Below are positions 1 to 7,241 of a stretch of 15,208 bases of DNA, piece after piece. Source of the DNA: Eshraghiella sp964441705 (GTDB lineage Bacteria; Bacillota; Clostridia; Lachnospirales; Lachnospiraceae); contig CAYTWF010000062.1 of NCBI GenBank assembly GCA_964441705.1, forward strand, positions 1 to 15,208. Direction: 5' to 3'. The position numbers and the translations under genes are program-made. The notes under the pieces are model-generated. The model did no database searches, was not told the origin of the DNA, and saw only the letters and a program-made list of their open reading frames with translations. Each line of letters starts with the position of its first letter. The first letter of the stretch is position 1.

Positions 1-522
1 TACACCAGAAGCCAAAGTCTCAGCCAAATCTTCAGGTATAGTTGTAGCATATTCTAATGCCATTCCTTGAAGTGATACAGAAACAAAACCACCATCTGCC
101 TGAGCAGTACCAGTATCGTTTGTCAAAGTAACAGCTTCCAATCCAGCAGTCTTATTGTAATCACCATAGAACCAATACTTATTATCTGATTTCTTAACAA
201 TAGCAAACATCTTAGCTAATGATAAATCATTTAATACTTTTCTCTTTTCTAAATTAATACCAGTCAATTGGAAATTCAAAGTCTGCATAATCATAGAACT
301 TGCACCATTCTTTTGAAGTTCTTCAAGAGCTTGTCCAGTATCTTTAGCAAATTGGAATTCATATATAGTTGCTCCAGTTGCCAAAGTTACACCACTTATT
401 GCACCATCAGCATCATAGTCCATAGATTTGATATCATCAAAATTACCTAACCATAATTCCTTTAATCCTCCAAAGCTATGACCACACTCTTTAAGTATAC
501 CACTATTTAAAACACACGCCAT
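1..522 (-). CDS. Phage structural protein, tail-tube-like (partial, 3' end outside window)
   Basis: The reading frame is open from ATG at 522-520 to the window edge (174 codons, no stop), so the C-terminus is missing. The protein starts MACVLNSGILKECGHSFGGL and continues with short beta-prone segments such as KYWFYGDYNK and an acidic or Thr/Gly-rich stretch ending EDLAETLASGV. It is soluble, with no signal peptide or membrane segment. It follows the major capsid gene and shares a 25-nt leader with it, which suggests another abundant virion protein. A major tail (tube) protein or head decoration protein would suit this position; I recognise the general style from Bacteroidota phages but no diagnostic motif. 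Coding status is confident, the function is tentative. Confidence 0.8.
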   Translation of the reverse strand, partial: MACVLNSGILKECGHSFGGLKELWLGNFDDIKSMDYDADGAISGVTLATGATIYEFQFAKDTGQALEELQKNGASSMIMQTLNFQLTGINLEKRKVLNDLSLAKMFAIVKKSDNKYWFYGDYNKTAGLEAVTLTNDTGTAQADGGFVSVSLQGMALEYATTIPEDLAETLASGV

Positions 523-533
523 ATTATATTATA

Positions 534-558
534 TTTTTTTATTAAAATTATTTTATTT
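534..558 (-). repeat. Duplicated A/T leader, copy 1 (before the tail-tube-like gene)
   Basis: This 25-nt stretch is identical to 1519-1543 and contains AATTTTAATAAAAA on the minus strand. It ends 11 nt before the ATG at 522, and the following bases up to the ATG (TATAATA-rich) are also nearly the same at both genes. There is no Shine-Dalgarno sequence, so this A-rich unstructured leader probably acts in translation initiation, as is usual in Bacteroidota. Confidence 0.7.
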
Positions 559-595
559 AAGAATAAGAGATATATTATTTATACCTCTTATTCTT
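559..595 (-). promoter_or_regulatory. Hairpin between capsid gene and next gene
   Basis: An 11-bp perfect inverted repeat (AAGAATAAGAG / CTCTTATTCTT) extends inward through one G-U pair and four A-U pairs to 16 bp around an AATAA loop when read as minus-strand RNA. On the plus strand the G-U position is a C/A mismatch, so the RNA structure favours the minus strand. It starts 10 nt after the capsid stop. No strong U-run follows, so an mRNA-processing, stabilising or weak attenuating role is more likely than full termination. Confidence 0.6.
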
Positions 596-605
596 TATTA
601 CTTAA

Positions 606-1508
606 TTAGGCATACAATACCACTTCAGAAGGATAAGCGATAGTAACATCCAATTTAGCTTTCATAATGAATCTAACGCTATCATCACCAGTTGTATCTC
701 TCATATCAATGAGTTTTAATTCATTGAAATCAGATTCCAAATCAGTACCAACATAGAAGTTAGCTCTCTCACCCAATACAATCTTATTACCACTCAAACC
801 ACCAACAGGTACAATCTCGATGTTGTAAGCCTTCATTATACCACCATCAGCAGAAGTATTTATACCTTGTGCTTGAAGATTCATTTCGTAGAGAGCAGCA
901 GTATCATATCCCATAAACCATACCAAAGCATCTTTACCTTTCTTTCTAACACCAGCAGGTAAAGCAGAATATACTTTATTCATCTCTGTTAAGATGTTAG
1001 AAGTAGTCAAAGTAGTTGCACTTACCTCAATAGCAGAACCATCCAATTGCTCTAAATAACCATCAAATAAAGCTTTTGTTCCACCACTCAAAGAAGTATC
1101 ACCTTGCCAAATCATCTCTTCAACTTCCTTAGCAAATTGACCAACAAACTCATCAGTAATAGCATCAATTAATGATTGAGGTACATTCTGTGCATGTTGT
1201 CCAGCAGCCATATCAGCAGAATCCCACAACTCATCAAACTCATCAAAACAAATGGTTTCATTTACTTTCAATCTTACAGGCTCTAATACACCCTCAGAAA
1301 TTGACATTCCATTAGTTGAACTAAATTCACAACTTCCAGCTTGAACAATACCAGCAGAAGCTAACTTCTTAATTGTTCTTTTCAATTTAACATTGGTTTC
1401 AACTTTAACACCTCTTGTTCCTAAAGTCTCTCCACCAATTAACGCTTTTAAGATATATTCTTTTAATGCATCTCCAGCATAGGTACTTGTTACACTTGCA
1501 AAACTCAT
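606..1508 (-). CDS. Major capsid protein (HK97 fold)
   Basis: This 300-residue protein should form the icosahedral head shell. It has the pattern of short HK97-fold capsid proteins of Bacteroidota phages. An N-terminal arm is followed by central segments including PQSLIDAITDEFVGQFAKEV, a helix-forming stretch typical of the spine-helix region. The C-terminal part has IEIVPVGGLSGNKIVLGERANF read as IEIVPV then GGLSGNKIVLGER, followed by FYVGTDLESD and a final beta strand ending PSEVVLYA; the VGTDL..D and DMRDTTGDDSVR blocks are typical of this family. It follows the protease/scaffold gene, the usual place for a capsid gene. The ATG at 1508 is preceded by an A/T leader repeated upstream of the next gene. 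No separate N-terminal delta domain is evident, which fits the scaffold being supplied by the upstream gene. Confidence 0.87.
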   Translation of the reverse strand: MSFASVTSTYAGDALKEYILKALIGGETLGTRGVKVETNVKLKRTIKKLASAGIVQAGSCEFSSTNGMSISEGVLEPVRLKVNETICFDEFDELWDSADMAAGQHAQNVPQSLIDAITDEFVGQFAKEVEEMIWQGDTSLSGGTKALFDGYLEQLDGSAIEVSATTLTTSNILTEMNKVYSALPAGVRKKGKDALVWFMGYDTAALYEMNLQAQGINTSADGGIMKAYNIEIVPVGGLSGNKIVLGERANFYVGTDLESDFNELKLIDMRDTTGDDSVRFIMKAKLDVTIAYPSEVVLYA

Positions 1509-1518
1509 ATTATTATAT

Positions 1519-1543
1519 TTTTTTTATTAAAATTATTTTATTT
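1519..1543 (-). repeat. Duplicated A/T leader, copy 2 (before the capsid gene)
   Basis: These 25 nt are identical to 534-558. They end 10 nt before the capsid ATG at 1508. A 14-nt part of the element (AATTTTAATAAAAA, plus coordinates 1521-1534) also occurs at 2271-2284 just before the probable internal scaffold start. Confidence 0.7.
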
Positions 1544-1545
1544 AT

Positions 1546-1575
1546 TTAATCTATAAACAATAATTTTTATAGATT
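1546..1575 (-). promoter_or_regulatory. Candidate phage promoter motif plus small hairpin upstream of the capsid gene
   Basis: Positions 1546-1569 hold a 24-nt minus-strand element with core TTGTTTATAG that matches 2840-2863 at 22 of 24 positions. It overlaps a 10-bp perfect inverted repeat (1548-1557 / 1566-1575, AATCTATAAA / TTTATAGATT, 8-nt loop). The capsid ATG lies 43 nt after the core. A promoter -10-like element, an operator, or an RNA structure are all possible. The repeated sequence is seen directly; the role is inferred. Confidence 0.45.
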
Positions 1576-1585
1576 TCCTTTATAT

Positions 1586-2251
1586 TTATTTTTTTAAACC
1601 TAACCTATAAAGTTGAAATTCAAGATTTGACATCTTACTAAGTTCAGCTTTACTTAAAGATTTATCTTTAACTTTTGAAAAAACATTAACAGGATTAGCA
1701 ATAGGTTCTTTTGATAACTTCTCAACCTCTGCTTTAAACTTGCTAAGTTCTTTTTGTAATTTTTGATTCTTAAATTCCAGTTCTTTATAACTTGAACTAT
1801 AAATAGAACCACTTGAAATTTCTCCATCAACAACCTCAACAGATATATCATAATACCCATCAATAATTTTACCATTATCATCTTTAGGAAGTAAAGCAAC
1901 AATCACATCTTCTGTTTTTTCATCAGCAACAACAGTTCCTTCTGTTTCAGCCACTTCTTCTTCCAACTCTTCATCATTGATAGGTTCAACTTCTTCAGTT
2001 GCTTCTTTAACTTCAACCAAAGAACTATTCTCATCAACGACAATAATCTTACCATTATCTAAGATATATTCACCTTCAGAAATAGGTTCAGATGTTTCAA
2101 CACCAGCTTCATCCACTTTTATTTCATATACTGGTTCACCAACTTCACCATAGGTAACACTTCTTTCAGTATCAGCAATCTTAGCAGTTTCAAGTTCAAA
2201 CTCATTTAATACACTTTTGAACTTATTAATTAAATCATTAAATTTTGACAT
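1586..2251 (-). CDS. Probable nested scaffold protein from an internal start
   Basis: The in-frame ATG at 2251-2249 (residue 193 of the fusion) begins MSKFNDLINKFKSVLNEFEL and would give a 221-residue scaffold free of the protease domain. The 40 nt before it look like a leader, not ordinary coding sequence: they encode Asn/Lys/Ile almost only and contain AATTTTAATAAAAA (2271-2284), the same 14-mer found in the leaders of the capsid gene and the gene after it. Nested scaffolds inside protease genes are known, lambda C/Nu3 being the classic case. The start is inferred from sequence only. Confidence 0.5.
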   Translation of the reverse strand: MSKFNDLINKFKSVLNEFELETAKIADTERSVTYGEVGEPVYEIKVDEAGVETSEPISEGEYILDNGKIIVVDENSSLVEVKEATEEVEPINDEELEEEVAETEGTVVADEKTEDVIVALLPKDDNGKIIDGYYDISVEVVDGEISSGSIYSSSYKELEFKNQKLQKELSKFKAEVEKLSKEPIANPVNVFSKVKDKSLSKAELSKMSNLEFQLYRLGLKK

Positions 2252-2827
2252 AATAGAATTATTTTTATTGTTTTTATTAAAATTTATATTATTATCAGGA
2301 ATTAAATTCCCTCGTATTTCAATGGAAAATCCATTCAATTCACCATCTAAAGCTTTTTTAAATACTTCTTTATCTTCAATCTTATATTGAACATACCATG
2401 AACCCATAACAACATCATCAATCCCTTGTGATTTAACTTCGTTTAATCTTTCTTCTGAATTGACAATATATGATTCAATCAAATAAGCATCAACAACATC
2501 TTTACTATTATGTTGTAAGTTTACAACATCTGTTAATTTAGATTTATGAAACTTATCCCTAATCTTTTCAATTTCCTGAGCCTCAAAATAAACATAATAC
2601 TCAAACCCTTCATTATTTCTATACATAGGTTTATTTGGAACTAATGCTAATCCAGCGAGTACTTGTTTATACTCACCTTCTTTTTCCAATACTATTAATT
2701 TAGGCTCTTTTTTATTATTATTTAATTTAAGAAAATCAGATTCAATTGCTGGCATACTAACAAATGATATAGCTTCCATGCCAGTTGTTTCACTATCATC
2801 AATAACTATTTTATATAACGGATACAT
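1586..2827 (-). CDS. Prohead protease (XkdF-like) fused to capsid scaffold
   Basis: 413 residues in two parts. Residues 1-180 resemble the XkdF-like putative serine protease of phage heads: the opening ISFVSMPAIESDF follows the family's 'lV..PAi...F' pattern, H106 in NLQHN, E118 in LIESY and S168 in GFSIEIRG are plausible catalytic or active-site residues. A poly-Asn/Lys linker (about 178-191) leads to a second part (193-413) with an acidic stretch (about 275-310), a predicted coiled coil (about 347-372) and a conserved-looking tail ending EFQLYRLGLKK, as expected for a scaffold. The protein would assemble the prohead and then cut the scaffold and itself. The next gene is the major capsid gene, as usual. 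The catalytic assignment is inferred from spacing and context, not proven. Confidence 0.75.
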   Translation of the reverse strand: MYPLYKIVIDDSETTGMEAISFVSMPAIESDFLKLNNNKKEPKLIVLEKEGEYKQVLAGLALVPNKPMYRNNEGFEYYVYFEAQEIEKIRDKFHKSKLTDVVNLQHNSKDVVDAYLIESYIVNSEERLNEVKSQGIDDVVMGSWYVQYKIEDKEVFKKALDGELNGFSIEIRGNLIPDNNINFNKNNKNNSIMSKFNDLINKFKSVLNEFELETAKIADTERSVTYGEVGEPVYEIKVDEAGVETSEPISEGEYILDNGKIIVVDENSSLVEVKEATEEVEPINDEELEEEVAETEGTVVADEKTEDVIVALLPKDDNGKIIDGYYDISVEVVDGEISSGSIYSSSYKELEFKNQKLQKELSKFKAEVEKLSKEPIANPVNVFSKVKDKSLSKAELSKMSNLEFQLYRLGLKK

Positions 2828-2839
2828 ACGCTTTTTTAA

Positions 2840-2863
2840 TTAATTTATAAACAATTATTTTTA
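2840..2863 (-). promoter_or_regulatory. Candidate phage promoter motif upstream of the protease/scaffold gene
   Basis: This is the second copy of the 24-nt element (22 of 24 matches with 1546-1569), with core TTGTTTATAA ending 18 nt before the ATG at 2827. It lies in the 53-nt spacer after the tape-measure stop. An upstream TATAAGGA / TATAAAGGA block is also shared at nearly the same distance. It would allow protease, scaffold and capsid to be expressed separately from the tail genes. Confidence 0.5.
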
Positions 2864-2880
2864 ATTTAAATCCTTATAGA

Positions 2881-4589
2881 TTAAAATGATGTCTTACTTT
2901 CAACAACTTTTAATCTATTTTCAACTGATCTTATTTCAGTTACACTAACAAACATTGGATTTGCTTTTAAAGCCATTACCATTGTATTAGCTAATAAATT
3001 ATAATCAATTAAATCAGTTGATTGAGGTGTTGAAACATTTGGTGTAACATCACCACCATTTGCAAACTTCCTTCTACCTGATTCATTTAATGCTCTAATT
3101 AAACTACCATACTTTGAATAAGCATCTTTATTAACAATATATTCTCCACCCTCTGCTTCAATTATAACACCACCTCTTGAATGTGAATTACCAATAATTT
3201 CTCCACCTAATTCAAATTTAGCTTTCTCAGGTTTAGGAGGTAATGGTTGAGCAGTAACAATTCCAATTTGAACAGCACCTAATGCACCAACAATACCAGC
3301 TAATATAATGTTTGGTAATGCTTCTGTAACTCCTAATGCTGTGTTAATTATTGCATCTGTTTGTCCAGCAGCCTTACGCATAACTGCACCATTATATTCA
3401 GCCATATCAATCTTATATTGCATTTCTGCTTGTTGCTGCATTAATGCTTCTTTGCTATTGGCATTGTCTTGTTCTGCTTTATCTATATTGGCTAATTCAT
3501 TTAAGATATCTCTGTATCTTTGTCCTTCTGCCATTTTAAGCATCTCATTTAACTTATCACGTCTTGAAGATAATGACTTCTCCATATCAGCAATTTCATC
3601 AAATGCATCCTTATTATTCTTAACCCAATCATCCAACTCTTGTTTTCTCTTTGCAGCTATATTATTATATATGGTTGCAGTTAATTCAAAGGTTGCTCCA
3701 ATTAATTCCTGAGCTGCCTGAATCTCTTCTTTATATTGCTCAACAAATGATTGTAATAAAGCATAACCCCTACTCTGTTTCTCCAACTCTTGTGTAACCT
3801 CTCTTTGCTTATCAGCAATCTCATTTTGTAATTCTAATTGTTCTTGATTCTTATTTATAATCTCATTATTTAAATCAATAATTTGACCATCTATATCAAC
3901 CATCTGATTCTTCATCTCCATAACTGATTGTGTTGATGCTTGAATAGTAGCTTCTAATTCAGTTATCTTTTGTAATGCTTCAGCTCTTTCTTCATCATTC
4001 TTTGCATTATCAAACTTCATTTGAGCTTCATTCAATAACATTTCATTGTATCTTATCTGAGCTTCAGTTACTTCAATAATACCATTAACTTCTTCTCTTT
4101 GTGCTTCAAGAATTGCCTTTCTATTTACAGCAATCTCCTTCTCAAAATCAATCTTCTTGATTTGTTCTTGTTTTATTAATTTAAATAAACCAAGTTCTTT
4201 TGAAGCATCATCAATTAGTTGTTTATTCCATTTATTCTCTTCAACCTTTAATGTTAATGTTTCTCTTTCTTTTTCAAAGATTTCATCATATGTTGATAAT
4301 TGTTTAATTAAATCTTCATTATATTTATTATAAATCTCAACACCAGTTTTATCAAAATTGGTAATAGATTCTCTTTGCTCTTTTAATAATTTAAATATAG
4401 CATCAGCTCTTTGTAAATTGGAAATATAATTATCAAATTGATTATAACCAATCTGTTGTTGATTAATCAATTCAGTATGATTCTTAATTATTTCTTTATA
4501 TCTGGTTGATGCATTAAATAATTCTTGATTAAACTTTCTTTGATTATTTAAAGCTTCAGTCCGTATTTTTAAATCTCTTAATCTATATT
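2881..4589 (-). CDS. Tail tape measure protein, C-terminal part (5' cut by assembly gap)
   Basis: The frame is open from the stop at 2881 through the N run's edge at 4589 (568 codons). A TTG at 4470 could be called a start, but in-frame coding sequence continues upstream of it (for example FNQELFNASTRYKEIIKN), so it is not the true start. Most of the fragment is a long charged coiled coil rich in Glu, Gln, Lys and Asn. Near the C-terminus comes a hydrophobic segment (IILAGIVGALGAVQIGIV), then a Gly-rich block with FELGGEIIGNSHSRGG, IEAEGGEYIVNK and RRKFANGGD, characteristic of tape measures in Bacteroidota phages. The protein would set tail length and lie in the tail tube. It belongs with 4690-5240; the different frame across the gap is not evidence of a frameshift, because the N count is a placeholder. 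Confidence 0.85.
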
Positions 4590-4689
4590 NNNNNNNNNNN
4601 NNNNNNNNNNNNNNNNNNNNNNNNNNNNNNNNNNNNNNNNNNNNNNNNNNNNNNNNNNNNNNNNNNNNNNNNNNNNNNNNNNNNNNNNN
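4590..4689. other. Assembly gap (100 N)
   Basis: Exactly 100 N, the usual placeholder for a scaffold join of unknown size. Both sides are open, minus-strand tape-measure coding sequence, so the join is probably right in order and orientation, but the missing length is unknown. Confidence 0.99.
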
Positions 4690-5240
4690 GTTAATTTATT
4701 CCAATTAGCTATTACAAGACCAATACCAACAACCAATGCACCAATACCAGTTGCAACGATTGCAGATCTAATAGCAGCACTTGCAGACCGTACAGATACA
4801 ACCATTGATTTCCATCCAGCAACAACACTTACTAATGCTTTAATTGAATTAGATTTAAATAAGTCAATCATCTTACCCAATCCATCCATAGCAACAACAA
4901 CAGAACCAACAACCTTTGCAACCTCTTCAAAGTTCTCTTGTGCTTCTTCGGAGAATAATAACATAGCTGCACCTCCTACTTGAAATGCACCAGCCATTGC
5001 TTGACCTAATTTCTTCCAAGCATTTAATGATTGATTATCACTAATAGGTTTAATTGAATCTCTAAAATCATTCATTTCACCTCTAAGCATTATTGCTTTT
5101 TGTGATAATTCTGTAAAGGCATCACTATTTCTATCAACCAATTTCAATTCTTGATTAACAAGTTTTAACTCTTGTTCAAGTTCTGCAACTGAATTAGTTC
5201 CTCTTAAATTTAAATCGACAACAACTCTTTTCTTTGCCAT
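4690..5240 (-). CDS. Tail tape measure protein, N-terminal part (3' cut by assembly gap)
   Basis: The ATG at 5240 starts MAKKRVVVDLNLRGTNSVAE; 183 residues are visible before the N run. Residues about 18-62 form a helical, Glu/Leu-rich segment, and residues about 75-180 are rich in Ala, Gly and Val with hydrophobic stretches such as GSVVVAMDG and ATGIGALVVGIGLVIANW, a pattern common in tape measures, whose hydrophobic parts may meet the membrane during DNA entry. Any apparent end inside or just past the gap is an artefact. The leader carries TTTAAATTAA 14-23 nt before the ATG. With the 568 codons beyond the gap, the protein has at least about 750 residues plus the unknown missing part. Confidence 0.85.
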
Positions 5241-5250
5241 TATATTTATA

Positions 5251-5270
5251 TTTTTAATTTAAAATTTTAT
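5251..5270 (-). repeat. 20-nt spacer repeat, copy 1 (before tape measure)
   Basis: The 20 nt are identical to 9583-9602 (plus strand TTTTTAATTTAAAATTTTAT). In both places the repeat spans the upstream gene's TAA stop and the leader of the next gene. It contains TTTAAATTAA (minus strand), which recurs in most spacers here. Confidence 0.65.
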
Positions 5271-7228
5271 TGTTTAATTAAAGAAATCTTAGCTGTATTA
5301 TTAACAGGGTCAAAATCTTTAATTGATAATAATGAATATATTTCTTGCTTATAACTTAAAGGTGTTGATATCTTCATTTGATTATAATCATTTATATCCA
5401 TTCTGATATCTGCTTCCAATTCATATCCTTCAGTATATCTTTTATATTTTTTTGAATGAAACTTGGTATATGCTGTTGGAAATGTATCTAAATCAGACAT
5501 TATTAATGAATAACTTATTTCAGTATCATAATCATTACTCATCATTTTATATATACTTTGTAAAAAAGAAGCATATACTTTTTCTTTTAATTCAGCATCA
5601 TTATCATTAATAACAGTATTTATTCTACTTCTATTTTTAATATATCCAAAGGGTGATGCAAATGGTATTCTCATTCTTAATCCATGGAAATTAATATAAA
5701 ACCATCTCCATGCTGCATATCCTTTATTTTGTATTTCTTCATTATCTGATAATCCATAATAATACATTAGTGTTGGAAATCCATCATACTTAACTCTATT
5801 AGGATCATTATCAACATTTGTTTCTGAATCATCTTTATTAAATACCATGTTATTATTATCTTGTCTTGTTTGTTTTGTTAAACAAGGTTGATAAATACAA
5901 GTCCACCCATCTTCACCATAAAAATTACCAATTAAGTATTTTGACCATATATATGTTCTTTTAATTATTGGTGTTGCAAAATCTAATTCAATTGACTCTT
6001 GTTCTTTATCACCAATCTTATTATATATATCATTTGTTAAATCAGGAGCAATCTTATATAATGGTGCTGAATAAGGATTATTTGAATCTGTTAATTTTTG
6101 ATAATAATTATCACCATATATCATTTTGTTATCAGCATCCCTCATTATTATAGATGGATTATTATTCAATATACGCTTATATTCTACTGTATTTTCATCT
6201 ATCTTATGGTCTAATACTATTGGATTACTTTTATTTGAAAATAAGGTATCATATGTCTCAAAATTAATTATCTTATTATTTATATCTATTTCAAAATATA
6301 AATTAAAAAAGTTAATTATATTATTTATGAATTCAACACAAGTCATATCAGGTAAGAAATTAGATAATTTCAATTTCAATGTACCTTGTGTACATACACC
6401 ACCTATATCTAATTCTCCGTTATTGGTACAATATAGAGAATTATTATATATATCATTCTGTCCAGTATAAGGAATAATTATCCTTTTAAATTCTTCTGTA
6501 TCAAATATAGAACCTGATAATCCCCATCCAATCTCTTTGAAGATTTGTTCCAATGTTGTTTTTAAATAAAGAGCAGGAGGTATTTGATGATAATATATAG
6601 CATTAATTTCTGATGGATTTACACCTCTACCATTAACTAAATTATAAAAATTCTGCATAGGTCTATCAGGCATCATTATCTCATAACCTTCTTGGTCAAT
6701 TATTGCACCATCATTATATAAATGAGCAGGTGTATGGAATGTTGAATAAAATATAAAAGGAAATTGAAAATCAGCTTCATCACTATTTTTATAATTAGCG
6801 TGAACATGAGCTAATACTGTTGATTCATAATTAAAATCAGGGTCATTAAATTGTAAATCAACTAATTCTTTTTCACCTAATAGATCAATAATTTCTGATA
6901 CTCTACTTAATAATGTACAATAGTAATTATCTTTACCAATAGCATCCAATTCAATTATTCCTTTAAATAATAATGTTGAATTTAAATATACTGTTACTTC
7001 TTGTTTATTCTTAATGAATTTATTAATTACATTATGAACATCAGAATGATTAAAGATAATAGCATTATTCTTTGTCTTTGGTAAACTGAATTGATAAGAG
7101 AATTCACTAAATCTCTTATCAATTTGTGTATAATCATCAACAACTTTATTTAATACTAAACCTAAATCTTCAACATTATAATAGTCAAATTCTTGATTTA
7201 AATTATTTATTATTCTTATTGTATTCAT
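5267..7228 (-). CDS. Large tail or baseplate structural protein (653 residues)
   Basis: Soluble protein without signal peptide or membrane segment. The N-terminal block (residues about 25-60: VDDYTQIDKRF then FSYQFSLPKTKNNAIIF) resembles a conserved opening of large tail proteins in Bacteroidota phages, where a DIPF/FSLP-KTKxN-type motif is followed by a beta-rich domain (EVTVYLNSTLLFKGIIEL). The rest is rich in Tyr, Asn and Asp with no motif I can name. The position between the 778-residue tail protein and the tape measure supports a tail-tip, hub or distal-tail role, but no structural family can be assigned with certainty. The ATG at 7228 has TTTAAATTAA 9-18 nt upstream and follows the previous stop by 13 nt, suggesting coupled expression. 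Confidence 0.65.
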   Translation of the reverse strand: MNTIRIINNLNQEFDYYNVEDLGLVLNKVVDDYTQIDKRFSEFSYQFSLPKTKNNAIIFNHSDVHNVINKFIKNKQEVTVYLNSTLLFKGIIELDAIGKDNYYCTLLSRVSEIIDLLGEKELVDLQFNDPDFNYESTVLAHVHANYKNSDEADFQFPFIFYSTFHTPAHLYNDGAIIDQEGYEIMMPDRPMQNFYNLVNGRGVNPSEINAIYYHQIPPALYLKTTLEQIFKEIGWGLSGSIFDTEEFKRIIIPYTGQNDIYNNSLYCTNNGELDIGGVCTQGTLKLKLSNFLPDMTCVEFINNIINFFNLYFEIDINNKIINFETYDTLFSNKSNPIVLDHKIDENTVEYKRILNNNPSIIMRDADNKMIYGDNYYQKLTDSNNPYSAPLYKIAPDLTNDIYNKIGDKEQESIELDFATPIIKRTYIWSKYLIGNFYGEDGWTCIYQPCLTKQTRQDNNNMVFNKDDSETNVDNDPNRVKYDGFPTLMYYYGLSDNEEIQNKGYAAWRWFYINFHGLRMRIPFASPFGYIKNRSRINTVINDNDAELKEKVYASFLQSIYKMMSNDYDTEISYSLIMSDLDTFPTAYTKFHSKKYKRYTEGYELEADIRMDINDYNQMKISTPLSYKQEIYSLLSIKDFDPVNNTAKISLIKQ

Positions 7229-7241
7229 TTATTTTCTTAAT

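Noticed and set aside
268..450. A 60-codon open frame on the plus strand.
   Set aside because: It lies fully inside the partial structural gene on the other strand, which has a clear leader and protein-like sequence; the plus-strand product is low complexity.
1654..1902. A second minus-strand frame inside the scaffold region.
   Set aside because: It is out of frame with the protease/scaffold gene, its product is Leu/Ile/Lys-rich shadow sequence, and it has no leader.
3308..3712. A 134-codon plus-strand frame with hydrophobic content.
   Set aside because: It is the antisense of the tape-measure coiled coil, with Ser/Leu/Ile runs typical of antisense of Glu/Asn/Lys codons.
2881..4470. A separate gene starting at a TTG at 4470.
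   Set aside because: The same frame is open upstream to the N run with continuous coiled-coil sequence, so the TTG is an internal Leu codon of the tape measure.
5968..6470. Two plus-strand frames (5968-6153, 6126-6470).
   Set aside because: They are antisense to the 653-residue tail protein, have no leaders and no recognisable domain.
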